Shown here piece by piece: positions 39,523-49,440 of a stretch of 64,000 bases of DNA. Origin of the DNA: Chloroflexota bacterium (GTDB lineage: Bacteria > Chloroflexota > Anaerolineae > Anaerolineales > Anaerolineaceae); contig JAAYKH010000011.1 in NCBI GenBank assembly GCA_012522475.1, positions 1-64,000 on the forward strand, written 5' to 3'. The notes under the pieces were generated by a model, which was not told where the DNA came from, ran no database searches, and worked only from the letters and a program-made list of their open reading frames with translations. The position numbers were made by a program, and so were the translations under genes. Position 1 is the stretch's first letter, and each line of letters begins with the position of its first letter.

Positions 39523-39624
39523 ATGATCTGCCCACGCTGCCAATCTGAAAAACTGGATTACAACAGCATGTTACAGCGCGTCTGTCCCCGGTGCGGCATC
39601 GTTGAAACCGGGGCGTTTACCTGA
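39523..39624 (+). CDS. Tiny zinc-ribbon protein (start uncertain; ORF open from 39403)
   Basis: MICPRCQSEKLDYNSMLQRVCPRCGIVETGAFT: two CPRC-type knuckles. Confidence 0.4.
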   Translation: MICPRCQSEKLDYNSMLQRVCPRCGIVETGAFT

Positions 39625-39667
39625 TAACACAATAACCTCCGGTGGAGGTTAGAAAGGTACTTAAGCT

Positions 39668-40090
39668 ATGGAAAGTAAAGTCGTTTGGAATGGGGGTCTG
39701 ACTTTCACCGGTAGTTCGGATTCAGGCATCCAGATTCCTCTGGATACCATTCCTGCGCTTGGCGGGTCAGAAGAGAGTCTACGACCACTGCAGTTATTTG
39801 CAATTGGGCTGGTTGGCTGCACCGGTATGGACGTGATTTCGATCCTGCAAAAAAAGCGTCAGGAGGTCACCGCTTTCGAAGTCAGTGCACAAATTCAAAG
39901 AGCTGAAGATCACCCCAAAGTCTTCACAAAAATCCTTCTTGAGTATAAAGTGACGGGAAAAAATTTGGATCTCAAAGCCATTGAACGTGCGGTAGAGCTT
40001 TCCGAAACCCGCTATTGCCCTGCTCAGGCCATGCTCGAAAAAACAGCCGAAATCAGCAGTAAAATCACCCTCATCGCAGCAGAAGATTAG
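39668..40090 (+). CDS. OsmC family protein
   Basis: LFAIGLVGCTGMDVISILQKKRQEV, ERAVELSETRYCPAQAML. Confidence 0.9.
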   Translation: MESKVVWNGGLTFTGSSDSGIQIPLDTIPALGGSEESLRPLQLFAIGLVGCTGMDVISILQKKRQEVTAFEVSAQIQRAEDHPKVFTKILLEYKVTGKNLDLKAIERAVELSETRYCPAQAMLEKTAEISSKITLIAAED

Positions 40091-40138
40091 AACGTCACTC
40101 TTCGGTGCCGCTATAATAAATCGAACCGCTTTTTCAAC

Positions 40139-41458
40139 CTAGCCTGATTCATCGTGGTCGGGAATGAGCTTTTCAACCTCCCGTAAGGGTGTAATCCGGT
40201 ATGCAACCAGACTTACAACCGCAATCAAAATCCCGCTCAATAGCATGATCAGGGACATCCCTCCGCCAGGTTCTGAGCCAAATATCGAACTCAACAGGAG
40301 GGTCAGCCAGCTTTTCGGTGCCTGCAAGGCTGGCTCAAAAACCTGGTCTGCCAGGGGGCCTGCGATAGCCATAGATATTGGCGCTGTGATCTGGGCAATG
40401 AAGCGCCGCACCGAGAATACCCGGCCCTGAACTTCAGGCGCGACCTTCAATTGCCAGATAGCCTGGTTGGATCCATTGATGATAGGCAACATAAACAACA
40501 TCACAAAATGCCCGGCCAGCCAGTAAGGCACTGCCCTGCCCAGCCCAACCATCCCCAATCCGAACAATCCGCTCACCATCCACCCAACAATCACCCCGTT
40601 GATCTTCTTTTTTGCGCCGCCCCAGGCTGTCAGAACCAATCCGCCCAGCAGCCCACCGATTGCACCGGCGGATTGCACAGAACCAAGGATAGTAGCATTG
40701 CCACTGGTGCTTGCCAGCACCATGGGCGTCAGCAATGTATAACCCACCGTGAAAAACAGGTTCCCCATAAAGAACATCAATTGCAGGTACAGCAGGCTGG
40801 GTCGATCAAACAGATAGCGAAATCCATAGACAAGCTCCCCTATGAAGGCGCCTTTGGTGTGGCCCCTGTGCTTCTTTTTCGGCTCAGGAATGATGACAAC
40901 CATCAGCAATAACAAAGCGACTGCCAGAGTCACTAGGTCGATGATGATAATGCCGCTGATGCTGATCAGCGGCAACAAAAAGCCCGCCAATATGGGCGCG
41001 AAGATCCCAACACCCGATTCTGCCATAGAGATCATCCCACTGGTGCGGGCATAATGCTTTTTGGGCACCATCAGGCTGATTGCGGCTGAATAAGCCGGCC
41101 ATTGAAAGGCGCCAAAGAGCCCCCCCACAAGACCCGTCAAGTACAGGTGCCAGATTTGCAGGCGGTCGGAAAGCAATAAAACCAGGATGACCACCGTTAC
41201 CACGCCCGCGCCGATATCGCTCAGCGCCATTACCAGTTTCCGGTTCCAGCGATCCACCAGCACGCCGGCAAACGGGGAAAAAACGATCAATGGTGCAAAG
41301 GTGAAAAAACCGATCATCGCCAGCGGTGTCGCCTGGCCGGTCTTTCCCCAGGCCCAGATACCCATGGCAAAATGGGTCATCTGCGAGCCAATCATGGAAA
41401 ACAATTGTCCGACCCAAACCAGGATAAAACCGCGTAAACTGTCTAGTTTTGATGCCAT
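40139..41458 (-). CDS. MFS transporter (MefA/DHA3-like), paralog of 22928..24331
   Basis: GVLVDRWNRKLVM, similar N- and C-terminal halves to first MFS. Confidence 0.85.
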   Translation of the reverse strand: MASKLDSLRGFILVWVGQLFSMIGSQMTHFAMGIWAWGKTGQATPLAMIGFFTFAPLIVFSPFAGVLVDRWNRKLVMALSDIGAGVVTVVILVLLLSDRLQIWHLYLTGLVGGLFGAFQWPAYSAAISLMVPKKHYARTSGMISMAESGVGIFAPILAGFLLPLISISGIIIIDLVTLAVALLLLMVVIIPEPKKKHRGHTKGAFIGELVYGFRYLFDRPSLLYLQLMFFMGNLFFTVGYTLLTPMVLASTSGNATILGSVQSAGAIGGLLGGLVLTAWGGAKKKINGVIVGWMVSGLFGLGMVGLGRAVPYWLAGHFVMLFMLPIINGSNQAIWQLKVAPEVQGRVFSVRRFIAQITAPISMAIAGPLADQVFEPALQAPKSWLTLLLSSIFGSEPGGGMSLIMLLSGILIAVVSLVAYRITPLREVEKLIPDHDESG

Positions 41459-41656
41459 AAGCACACACTTTCTGATTTAATTTCTATTTTCGCATCAAAC
41501 GATAATTATGCTCACAAACCCTTCATCCCCGCCCTCAGGAGATTTAAGTCATTGGAGGTTTTCATGTCAGTTAACGTCTTGTGCAAAGACAGATCGTCAT
41601 GTATTATAAACCACGAATAAATTGAAAACTTTCGTAAGTTCAACATCCGATCATTA

Positions 41657-41755
41657 GGGTGGGTTGGCGAAAGGTTAATAAACTAAGACCAATTTAAATC
41701 GATCAAACTCCGCTGGCTTCCTCACCAACCCATCTTACGGCTACCTTCGCCAGAA
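41657..41755. repeat. Putative intergenic repeat/MITE-like inverted element
   Basis: gggtgggttggcgaaaggt ... ctcaccaaccc...taccttcgcc: imperfect inverted repeat of a GGGTTGGCGAAGG motif. Confidence 0.35.
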
Positions 41756-41806
41756 TGCGTTCAACAGGCGTTATTAACGGGTAAAATTAGGTTGATTGAG
41801 GTCAAT

Positions 41807-43300
41807 ATGACGAATTATAAACCTACACGAAAGCTTGTATTGCTCCTGTGTGCTGTTTGCCTGCTGGCGGCTTGTTCTCCCCCCCAAGAGGAGATTCCAA
41901 CGCCCACACCAAGCATAACCCCGACGGCAACAGCAACGGCCACCTTAACACCGACACCAGTACCATCACCGACGCCCACACCCCTGCCGCTTGACGGCAA
42001 ACAGACGCAGTACCGCATTGATGCCACCATCAATTATTACAACCGTTTTATCTCGGTCACCAGTCAGTCAATCTTCACCAATAAAACCAATGTGCCTATC
42101 GATGAAATGGTGTTCATTGTCTATCCCACCATCTTCCAATCGATATTCATGCGCTCTGTTAAACTCGGTGACGGTACACCTGTCGACGATTACCGTTGGG
42201 AGGGTCACCACATGGTCATCCCCCTCGAAACGCCTCTGCAACCCGGTGAGCAAATCACCATAACGCACGACTTCGAGCTCTATATGCCCGACCGGACGGG
42301 CGTCTTCGGGCAAACCGGTCGCCAATTGCTCCTCTCTTACTGGTACCCCACCATCCCACCTTTTGATGAGCAGCAGGGTTGGCTGGCCTATGATGTTTCG
42401 CTGGTCAACAGTATGTTCGTGGGCGAACATCAGGTATTCGAATCGGCTGATTATGACGTAACCATTAAATTTACCGATCGGGCGGAAAATATGGTCATCG
42501 CTGCTGGGGCTATGCCCGTTTTTGAAGATGACAGTTACCGCATCTCACTCCCCCTGGGGCGCACCTTTGTTCTGGCGATCAGCGACTCTTACAAAATCAT
42601 CACCCGCGAGGTTGACGGCGTTCAAATCAGGGGGTTTTCATTGCCCGAAGTGGTCGAATCCTCTGAGGTTGCTGTCGATCTGGCTGAAAAAGCCTTGCGC
42701 CTGTATTCTGAGCTATTCGGGCCCTACGAGCGGGATGTGCTCAGCGTCGTCCAGGCAGACATGGGCATCAACATGGAGTTTGACGGCCTGATCCTGATCC
42801 AAAGCAGTTTTTACTGGCTCTACCGCGATCCACCCCGTTCAGATTTGCATATCATCGTCCCCCACGAGGTTTTGCATCAATGGTTCTTCAGCCTGGTAGG
42901 CAATAACCAGGCCATGGAACCCTGGCTGGATGAAGCCATCGCCACCTATGCTGAAGCTCTTTTTTACGAGCGCTATTTCCCTGAAGACCTGGAATGGTGG
43001 TGGGATACACGCGTGCATGCACATTTACCTGCTGGCAGTATTGATACGTCGATCTACATCGCGGGCGGTGTGCCAGAGTACTTCAACCGCGCCTATCGCC
43101 GTGGCGCGTTATTCTATCGTGATCTGCGAGAAGCGATCGGTGATGAAATCTTTTTCAGCTTTTTACTTGACTACGCCCAATCGCATCGTTACAAAATTGC
43201 CACAGGAGAAGGTTTTTTCAACACACTTAATCAACATACAAATGCCGATTATTCGACCGTCATTGAAGAATATTTTACAAATCCACCCGGTGCGCCATAA
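41807..43300 (+). CDS. M1-like zinc metallopeptidase lipoprotein
   Basis: Lipobox LLAAC, Pro/Thr linker, HEVLHQWF ...EPWLDEAIATYAE zinc motif. Confidence 0.88.
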   Translation: MTNYKPTRKLVLLLCAVCLLAACSPPQEEIPTPTPSITPTATATATLTPTPVPSPTPTPLPLDGKQTQYRIDATINYYNRFISVTSQSIFTNKTNVPIDEMVFIVYPTIFQSIFMRSVKLGDGTPVDDYRWEGHHMVIPLETPLQPGEQITITHDFELYMPDRTGVFGQTGRQLLLSYWYPTIPPFDEQQGWLAYDVSLVNSMFVGEHQVFESADYDVTIKFTDRAENMVIAAGAMPVFEDDSYRISLPLGRTFVLAISDSYKIITREVDGVQIRGFSLPEVVESSEVAVDLAEKALRLYSELFGPYERDVLSVVQADMGINMEFDGLILIQSSFYWLYRDPPRSDLHIIVPHEVLHQWFFSLVGNNQAMEPWLDEAIATYAEALFYERYFPEDLEWWWDTRVHAHLPAGSIDTSIYIAGGVPEYFNRAYRRGALFYRDLREAIGDEIFFSFLLDYAQSHRYKIATGEGFFNTLNQHTNADYSTVIEEYFTNPPGAP

Positions 43301-43396
43301 CCCGGTTTGCATATAAAGGGCCCAAAAAAGCCGATTTATTGATAAGCCCCATGCTTGACAAGCATGTTTTTGATGATATGATGCCTAATTAATAAT

Positions 43397-44599
43397 ATGA
43401 CGAACGAAGATCCAAATTCAAAAGAAAACAACCCACTCACGGAGCCTGTTGAGCTTGAAACAACTGCACCTGAAAGCTCTGGTGCCGCTGAACATCAGAC
43501 CGCGGGTTTTGGGTTGCGCTCTTTTTTCAACCGACCAAAGACCATCAAAACAGCCCTGCTGGCAATCACAGGGGTTGTAGCCTTCTTGCTGATTTGGGGG
43601 GTCGGCGCGTTAATTGTGCATGCCACCTTCCCATCACCAGAGCCAACCCCGGTACCCACAACCACCCGACTTGCCCTGCCAGAGGGGCTGGCTACCCCTG
43701 CCTTTTCAGCTGAAAACCAGTTAAGTGGTTTATTGCGCTTGCTTGAACTCCACATTACCCCGGTTGTGGAAGTGGCAAAGCGCTACGAGGTAGAACAATA
43801 TACGGTCCAAAAAGGTGACACCATCTTTGGAATTGCCGAAAAATTTGGTTTAAAGCCTGAAACCGTGCTGTGGGCCAATCGCTATGTAATTGGTGACATT
43901 CCAGACGGGTTAAGTGTTGGCGTTGAATTGTTTATTTTGCCCATGGATGGTGTTTATCACCGCTGGTCTGAAGGAGAGGGATTGAACGGCGTAGCCTCGT
44001 TTTACGGCGTTAGCCCCGATACAATTGTCGATTACCCCGGCAACAACCTGAACAGAGACAGCGTGGGCGATTATGCGAACCCCAACATTCCACCCGGAAC
44101 AATGCTGGTCGTCCCGGGCGGCGAGCGTCCGACCGTCGCCTGGATTGTCCCGCGAGACAATCCCGCCTCTGGCAGTTCCTACCTTGGCCCGGGCGCCTGC
44201 GGCGGCATCCTCTATGGAGATGTTGGTACCGGCACCTTCACCTGGCCAACATCAGAAACCTGGATTTCGGGTTATGAATACAACCCACCTGTTCACAACG
44301 GGCTGGACTTTGCCGGCCATTCTGGTAATCCCATCTTCGCATCCGATTCTGGCGTGATCGTCTATTCCGGCTGGTCAGACCGCGGTTACGGCAACCTGAT
44401 CGTCATCGATCACGACCGTGGCTGGCAGACGTTTTATGCCCACCTTCTGGATGGTTCATTGCTGCCCTGTGGTTCTAATGTGCAAAAAGGACAATTAATC
44501 GCTGCATTGGGGAGTACTGGCATGTCCACCGGCCCCCATCTGCACTTTGAATTGCGACTGAACGGTCTTCCGGTAAACCCCTGGCAATTCCTCAACTAA
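43397..44599 (+). CDS. LysM + M23 (LytM) peptidase with TM anchor
   Basis: YTVQKGDTIFGIAEKFGLKPETVLWAN LysM; HNGLDFAG, HLHFELRLNG M23 motifs. Confidence 0.93.
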   Translation: MTNEDPNSKENNPLTEPVELETTAPESSGAAEHQTAGFGLRSFFNRPKTIKTALLAITGVVAFLLIWGVGALIVHATFPSPEPTPVPTTTRLALPEGLATPAFSAENQLSGLLRLLELHITPVVEVAKRYEVEQYTVQKGDTIFGIAEKFGLKPETVLWANRYVIGDIPDGLSVGVELFILPMDGVYHRWSEGEGLNGVASFYGVSPDTIVDYPGNNLNRDSVGDYANPNIPPGTMLVVPGGERPTVAWIVPRDNPASGSSYLGPGACGGILYGDVGTGTFTWPTSETWISGYEYNPPVHNGLDFAGHSGNPIFASDSGVIVYSGWSDRGYGNLIVIDHDRGWQTFYAHLLDGSLLPCGSNVQKGQLIAALGSTGMSTGPHLHFELRLNGLPVNPWQFLN

Positions 44600-44715
44600 T
44601 CACTGTAAAAACACACCGTATGAGCACCCCTGGATATTAACTGACCACAAGGTTACTTCCAGAGTTTTACGTGACCCCTTCTAAAAAGGTACTGAGAGTA
44701 TCAGTCCCCTCCAAT

Positions 44716-46188
44716 TCAACCGTCCGGATCAATCGGGATTAAGCTTCTGCCATCCGGGTTCTCGCTGGCTAAAACCATCATCTCGCCTTTAACCAGCCAT
44801 CCCCGATAGGGTTGATCACCGCGGATTGGACGCCATCCAGAAAGTTCAAACGGTACAGGTCCATCTGCCTCAATCCACTCCCCATTATATTTTCGAGCAA
44901 CATGGATATGTGTACCCGTCGCTCTGCCCCCCTCGCAGGAAGGAAAGCCCAACGGATCCCCTGCACGAACCTGCGTCCCAACCGGAACCCGGCCCTCTTT
45001 AGCGATATGCAGGTAAAGCACCACCCAACCGGTACGCTCATCGCCATCTCTATCCAAATCAAGGAGCAGCAAACCGTTGCCATCCCGCACCACCAGACCA
45101 TCCGCCACGGCAGTGGTCGGCACTGTGGCAGGAGAGCAGCCAGACACCGTCGATGGCGGTGCAAAATCAAGCGCTGTCCAGGGCTCCATACTGCCCCAAC
45201 CGGTGTGCGGCCCGCCAGTGAAGGCCCAGGACTTATCCAAGGCAAAAGGTAAGAACATCTCTGGCTGCTGCAACGAACCAGGGATATGCGGCTCCACCTC
45301 CCACGGGTCGCCAAACAGGGTTTGATATGTCAGGCTAAAACCATCCGGACCGATAGCTCGATAAAAGTCCGCCGTCTCCATGGTTTGCGAAAAAAAGTGC
45401 TGCAGTGCGACGGTCGCTGCGTTTTGCCATGGGTCTGGTCGCACCAGCGAGCCATCCGCCAGTTCAAATTCAAGCAGGTCTCCTTTTCGCCAGCGATAAT
45501 AGCTGTCATTGAGCAGGTCTGCAGCATGGGAAAGTTGCAGGTAAACCCCGGTCCAGTAGTTTGTCTCCAGCCCAAGGATGTTTCGTTCAACCACGGGGGC
45601 AAGTTCTGGCTGGGTAAACGCGCCGCCTAAATAATCCAATAGTGCCAGTTGCACTTTCGGGCTGATCGAGTAATTCAAGCCAATATAATCCACAATCTCG
45701 CCTGCAGTTCGTTTGCCACTAAAAGCCCAGGCTGTATAGGATTGAATCCATCCTTCAGATTGAGCAACAAAGGCGGTAGCATCGAACCCGGTTGCATCCG
45801 GTCCGTTCACAAACACAGCATCAGGGATCATCTGAAACGGAGTCCCCCACAAAGATTGGTAATAAATCGGGATTTGCATGGGCATTCCAGGCGGCATGGT
45901 GCTGGCATCTTCAGGGATGATCGGGTTTGCCTTGCGAATTTCATCTTCAGTTGTGTTGAAACGCGCCGCCAACGCAGGCAGCGTATCGCCAGTTTGGGCA
46001 ATGTAATCGACCAACTCCCCGGGTTGATAGGCCGGACGGGTTGGAAAGGGCGTCATATCTACAGCAATTTCAGTTTCGCCTTCATCAACTGGTGTTGGGT
46101 AAATCATTGTTGCCGGCATCGAAGGCGAACAGGCTGCCAAAATGGATATGATGATGCACAGGGTCAAATAAATCTTCAGGTTCTTCAT
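44716..46188 (-). CDS. LysM/M23-like lipoprotein, tandem paralog 1
   Basis: Lipobox ILAAC; YIAQTGDTLPALAARFNTTEDEIRKAN LysM; GTHIHVARKYNGEWI. Confidence 0.88.
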   Translation of the reverse strand: MKNLKIYLTLCIIISILAACSPSMPATMIYPTPVDEGETEIAVDMTPFPTRPAYQPGELVDYIAQTGDTLPALAARFNTTEDEIRKANPIIPEDASTMPPGMPMQIPIYYQSLWGTPFQMIPDAVFVNGPDATGFDATAFVAQSEGWIQSYTAWAFSGKRTAGEIVDYIGLNYSISPKVQLALLDYLGGAFTQPELAPVVERNILGLETNYWTGVYLQLSHAADLLNDSYYRWRKGDLLEFELADGSLVRPDPWQNAATVALQHFFSQTMETADFYRAIGPDGFSLTYQTLFGDPWEVEPHIPGSLQQPEMFLPFALDKSWAFTGGPHTGWGSMEPWTALDFAPPSTVSGCSPATVPTTAVADGLVVRDGNGLLLLDLDRDGDERTGWVVLYLHIAKEGRVPVGTQVRAGDPLGFPSCEGGRATGTHIHVARKYNGEWIEADGPVPFELSGWRPIRGDQPYRGWLVKGEMMVLASENPDGRSLIPIDPDG

Positions 46189-46294
46189 TGCAAAAGGGTG
46201 TTTATTTAAAGCTAACCACACGGGTTAAGCAAGAGTTTCATTAACTGTGGTTCCAAAACCAAGTCCTTATGGAAAAGATGCCTGGCGATGGTTC

Positions 46295-47944
46295 TCAATC
46301 ATCCCGGGCAATGTGTGTGTTATAGGTTGCTGAGGTACTTGCATAAATAATCTCGGTACCACGCGTCAGCCAGCCCTTATAAATCTCACTGGAAGCTCGG
46401 GCGGTCCACCCGCTCAGGACAAATGGCAGGGGCCCATCTGCAGGAACCCATTCGCCATTATAGCGCCGAGCAATGTGAACATGCGTCCCAGTCGAACGAC
46501 CTCCTTCGCACGAAGGGTGCCCGATACGATCGCCGACCTCAACCCATGTGCCAACCGGGACTCTGTCCTTGGTGGCAATATGTAAATACAGCAGGGTCCA
46601 GCCTGTTTGCTCGTAGCCATCCCCATCCATGTCAACCACCACCACACCATTCCCAGAACGGACCACCAGTCCAGAAATAGAGGCAACCACCCAGGCAGGA
46701 GATTCATGGCACCCCGTTTCAGAACTGGGTGGCGCAAAGTCAAGCGCAGCCCATACATCGGCAGCACTCCAGGCTGCATGCGGTCCGCCGGTAAAAGCCC
46801 ATTTGATGTTCGGTTCAAAAGGCAAAATCATCGTTGGTTGCACCACATCTGCTGGAATCAGCGGTTCAACCTGCTGCGCCCGAATCCACGGGTTGCCAAA
46901 CATTTGCTCATAAAAGGTGAAAAAGTTGTCTTCCGCATAAATTAATTGCGCCCAATTATCATAGTTGTATAAATAAGTAAATGCGTTCATCAACCCAACG
47001 GAGCCCGCGTTCAATTCCGGCGCCAGGCGTAAAAATCGCCCATCATTAAAGCCAATCACCAAGCGGCGGCCTTCCTTCCAGCCGTAATAACCATCCATAA
47101 CCCGGCTGGCAAACCAGGCAGCCTGCTGATAAAGATCCTGCACGTCTTCATTCTGATAGCCCATTGGATAGTCAATGGCTTGCTGGCTTTGGGGGAACCC
47201 ATACACCCAGCCGGATTGATACTCTAAAAAAGCCAGCAGCAACCTGGGGTTGAGCGAAAATTCAATCGCGATCCTCGCAATCACATCTGCACCGGAGGTG
47301 ACCCCGGTTGTCCCCAGATATTATGAGTGAGTCGCCAGGTAGCCGCCCGCTTCTTCAACAAAACCTTGAATATCAAAATCAATCGTTGAAGGTGAGAAGG
47401 TAACCTCACTGTCTGGAAGCAGTTTGCTGCGCGAGCTGGTTTCTCCTAACCGGTTGGGAATGATTAACAGTTGCCCGGGTGGGATTAAACCGTGTCGTTC
47501 AATCGGCAGAGGAGACCTGATCTCATCAATATTGACGCCAAAGCGTAAACTAACCACGGAAAGGCTGTCACCAGCGTTCGTATAATAAAGGATATCGGGG
47601 TCATCACTGGGCGGGATGATCTGTCCCTGGGTGGGCAGCGGCAATAAGGGCGCCTGCTCGGCTGGCGTTGCATCCAGCACTGGCGGAAAGGTGTCTTCTG
47701 GTAGTGATCCATGCAACTCTGGTGCTGAAACCGCAACAGCAGGCGCAGTTGATAAGGCCAATGTGGGCGTCACCACCGGGGCAGTCCACTGGGATGAATC
47801 TGGCGCTAAAACCGGGTAGGCCAAACCACCACCGATAACCCCGGATAGGACCACACCAGCCGCGAGCAAGCCAAAAAAGCGCCTCACCCGCCGTTTGAAA
47901 TAGCGATGCCTAGCGCTGGATTGCGTTTTGCGCGATGCGCCCAT
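46295..47944 (-). pseudogene. LysM/M23-like protein, tandem paralog 2, split by one in-frame TAA (47321-47323)
   Basis: ORFs 47321..47944 and 46295..47284 lie in the same frame; GGYLATHS*YLGTTGVTSGADVIARIAIEFSLNPRLLLAF aligns to intact paralogs. Confidence 0.85.
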
Positions 47945-49436
47945 TCCAGGCCTCCAATGTCACATCCCCTTTGGTCAGGTAACCGTCATATTCCACACCA
48001 AAACCTGAAGAAACCCATCCATCCATCACAAATGGCAGATCACCATCCGCGGCGATCCACTCTCCATTATACCGTCGGGCAATATGAAGGTGAGTTCCGG
48101 TAGAAAAGCCGCCCTCACAGGAGGGATGTCCAACCCGATCCCCTGCTTCCAAATAGGTGCCTGCATCGACCCGTTCTCGCGAATCCATATGCATATACAA
48201 AATCGACCACCCCGACTGCCAGGCGCCGTCACCCTCCAGTTCCTGGATCACAGCGCCATGCCCAGAGTAGACAACTTCACCCGGCGCCACAGCCACCACC
48301 CAGGCTTCACTGGGAAAGCACCCCAGGGCTTCGCCTGGCGGCGCAAAATCCAGCGCTGCCCAGGCAGAACCACCGCTCCAGCCACCATGCGGACCACCCG
48401 TATATGACCAAACTGCACCCGTTTCAAAAGGCAACTGCAGTTCTGGCTGTACCAGGTTTTCAGGAATGAACGGTTCAATTGCCTGCTCGAAAGGATAGCC
48501 AAAAAGACGGTAATATGTTGCAAAAACGCCGCCTTCCGAGACTGCCCATTCCCAATCTGCCCGTGTGGTCAGATAGCGCATCAAATTCAACACACCAGCC
48601 GTTCCAGGGTTGATGGTTGGCTCAACCTCAACAATGCTGGAATCTGAAAGCGTCCATATGCTGATGGCTTCAATTTTCCACAGGTAATACCCTTCATTTA
48701 ACATGTCGGCAGCCCAAGCCAATTGCTTATAAAGCCCGCTTTGTGCTGCATCAAAATACAGCATGGGGTAACTCAGCGTCTCCTCACGCGGGTTACGATC
48801 TGTTAGCCATTGACTCTGAAACTCCAAGACGGCCAGCAACAAGCGGGAGTTTACAGAGAAGAGCAAAGACACATGCTCCACAATTTCAGCACCGCTCAAA
48901 CTGACTTCATCAACTTCTTCAAAATACTCTGAAAGGTATCCTCCTTGGGCGGACACAAGCTCTGTCACATCAAAGCCAGCATTGCTGGGGCTGTTAATCA
49001 ACTCAGAATCTGGCAGAATTTTAAAAGCAGGCGCCACCGCATCGTAGGATGGCGGCGGAATAATAAGCACCTGCCCCACATCAATCAGGTTAGGGTCAGT
49101 GATACCATTCGTTTCAATGATTTGGTTAATCGAAACCTGGTGGATCTGAGCAATCTTCTTCAGAAAGTCACCCTGCTGAACTACATAGGTAAGCGTTTCA
49201 CTTCTGGGTGTGGGTAAAACGATGGGTGGGTTGGGCGTCGGTGTGGATGCGATGATCACCGGAACAAAATGCGCCTCGGATTCACGGACTTCATCCGCAA
49301 ATGGGTTTATTTCCGGCGCATTTTCTTCATTCCAGGAAGCCTGCCACGGTGTTGAACCCGGCCCGGGCTTGTAACACCCGTTCAGAACACTCAAACTAAC
49401 CATACCGATAATGACGAGTATATTTCTAAAGCGCAT
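47910..49436 (-). CDS. LysM/M23-like lipoprotein, tandem paralog 3
   Basis: Lipobox VLNGC; YVVQQGDFLKKIAQIHQVSINQIIETN LysM; GTHLHIARRYNGEWI. Confidence 0.88.
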   Translation of the reverse strand: MRFRNILVIIGMVSLSVLNGCYKPGPGSTPWQASWNEENAPEINPFADEVRESEAHFVPVIIASTPTPNPPIVLPTPRSETLTYVVQQGDFLKKIAQIHQVSINQIIETNGITDPNLIDVGQVLIIPPPSYDAVAPAFKILPDSELINSPSNAGFDVTELVSAQGGYLSEYFEEVDEVSLSGAEIVEHVSLLFSVNSRLLLAVLEFQSQWLTDRNPREETLSYPMLYFDAAQSGLYKQLAWAADMLNEGYYLWKIEAISIWTLSDSSIVEVEPTINPGTAGVLNLMRYLTTRADWEWAVSEGGVFATYYRLFGYPFEQAIEPFIPENLVQPELQLPFETGAVWSYTGGPHGGWSGGSAWAALDFAPPGEALGCFPSEAWVVAVAPGEVVYSGHGAVIQELEGDGAWQSGWSILYMHMDSRERVDAGTYLEAGDRVGHPSCEGGFSTGTHLHIARRYNGEWIAADGDLPFVMDGWVSSGFGVEYDGYLTKGDVTLEAWNGRIAQNAIQR

Positions 49437-49440
49437 GGAA

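Noticed and set aside
40884-41468. 194-aa minus-strand ORF
   Set aside because: Alternative frame of the MFS transporter
45649-46209. 186-aa plus-strand ORF
   Set aside because: Antisense to LysM/M23 paralog 1; no family features
47321-47323. Possible selenocysteine or pyrrolysine recoding at the internal stop
   Set aside because: The codon is TAA, not TGA or TAG, so known Sec/Pyl recoding does not apply
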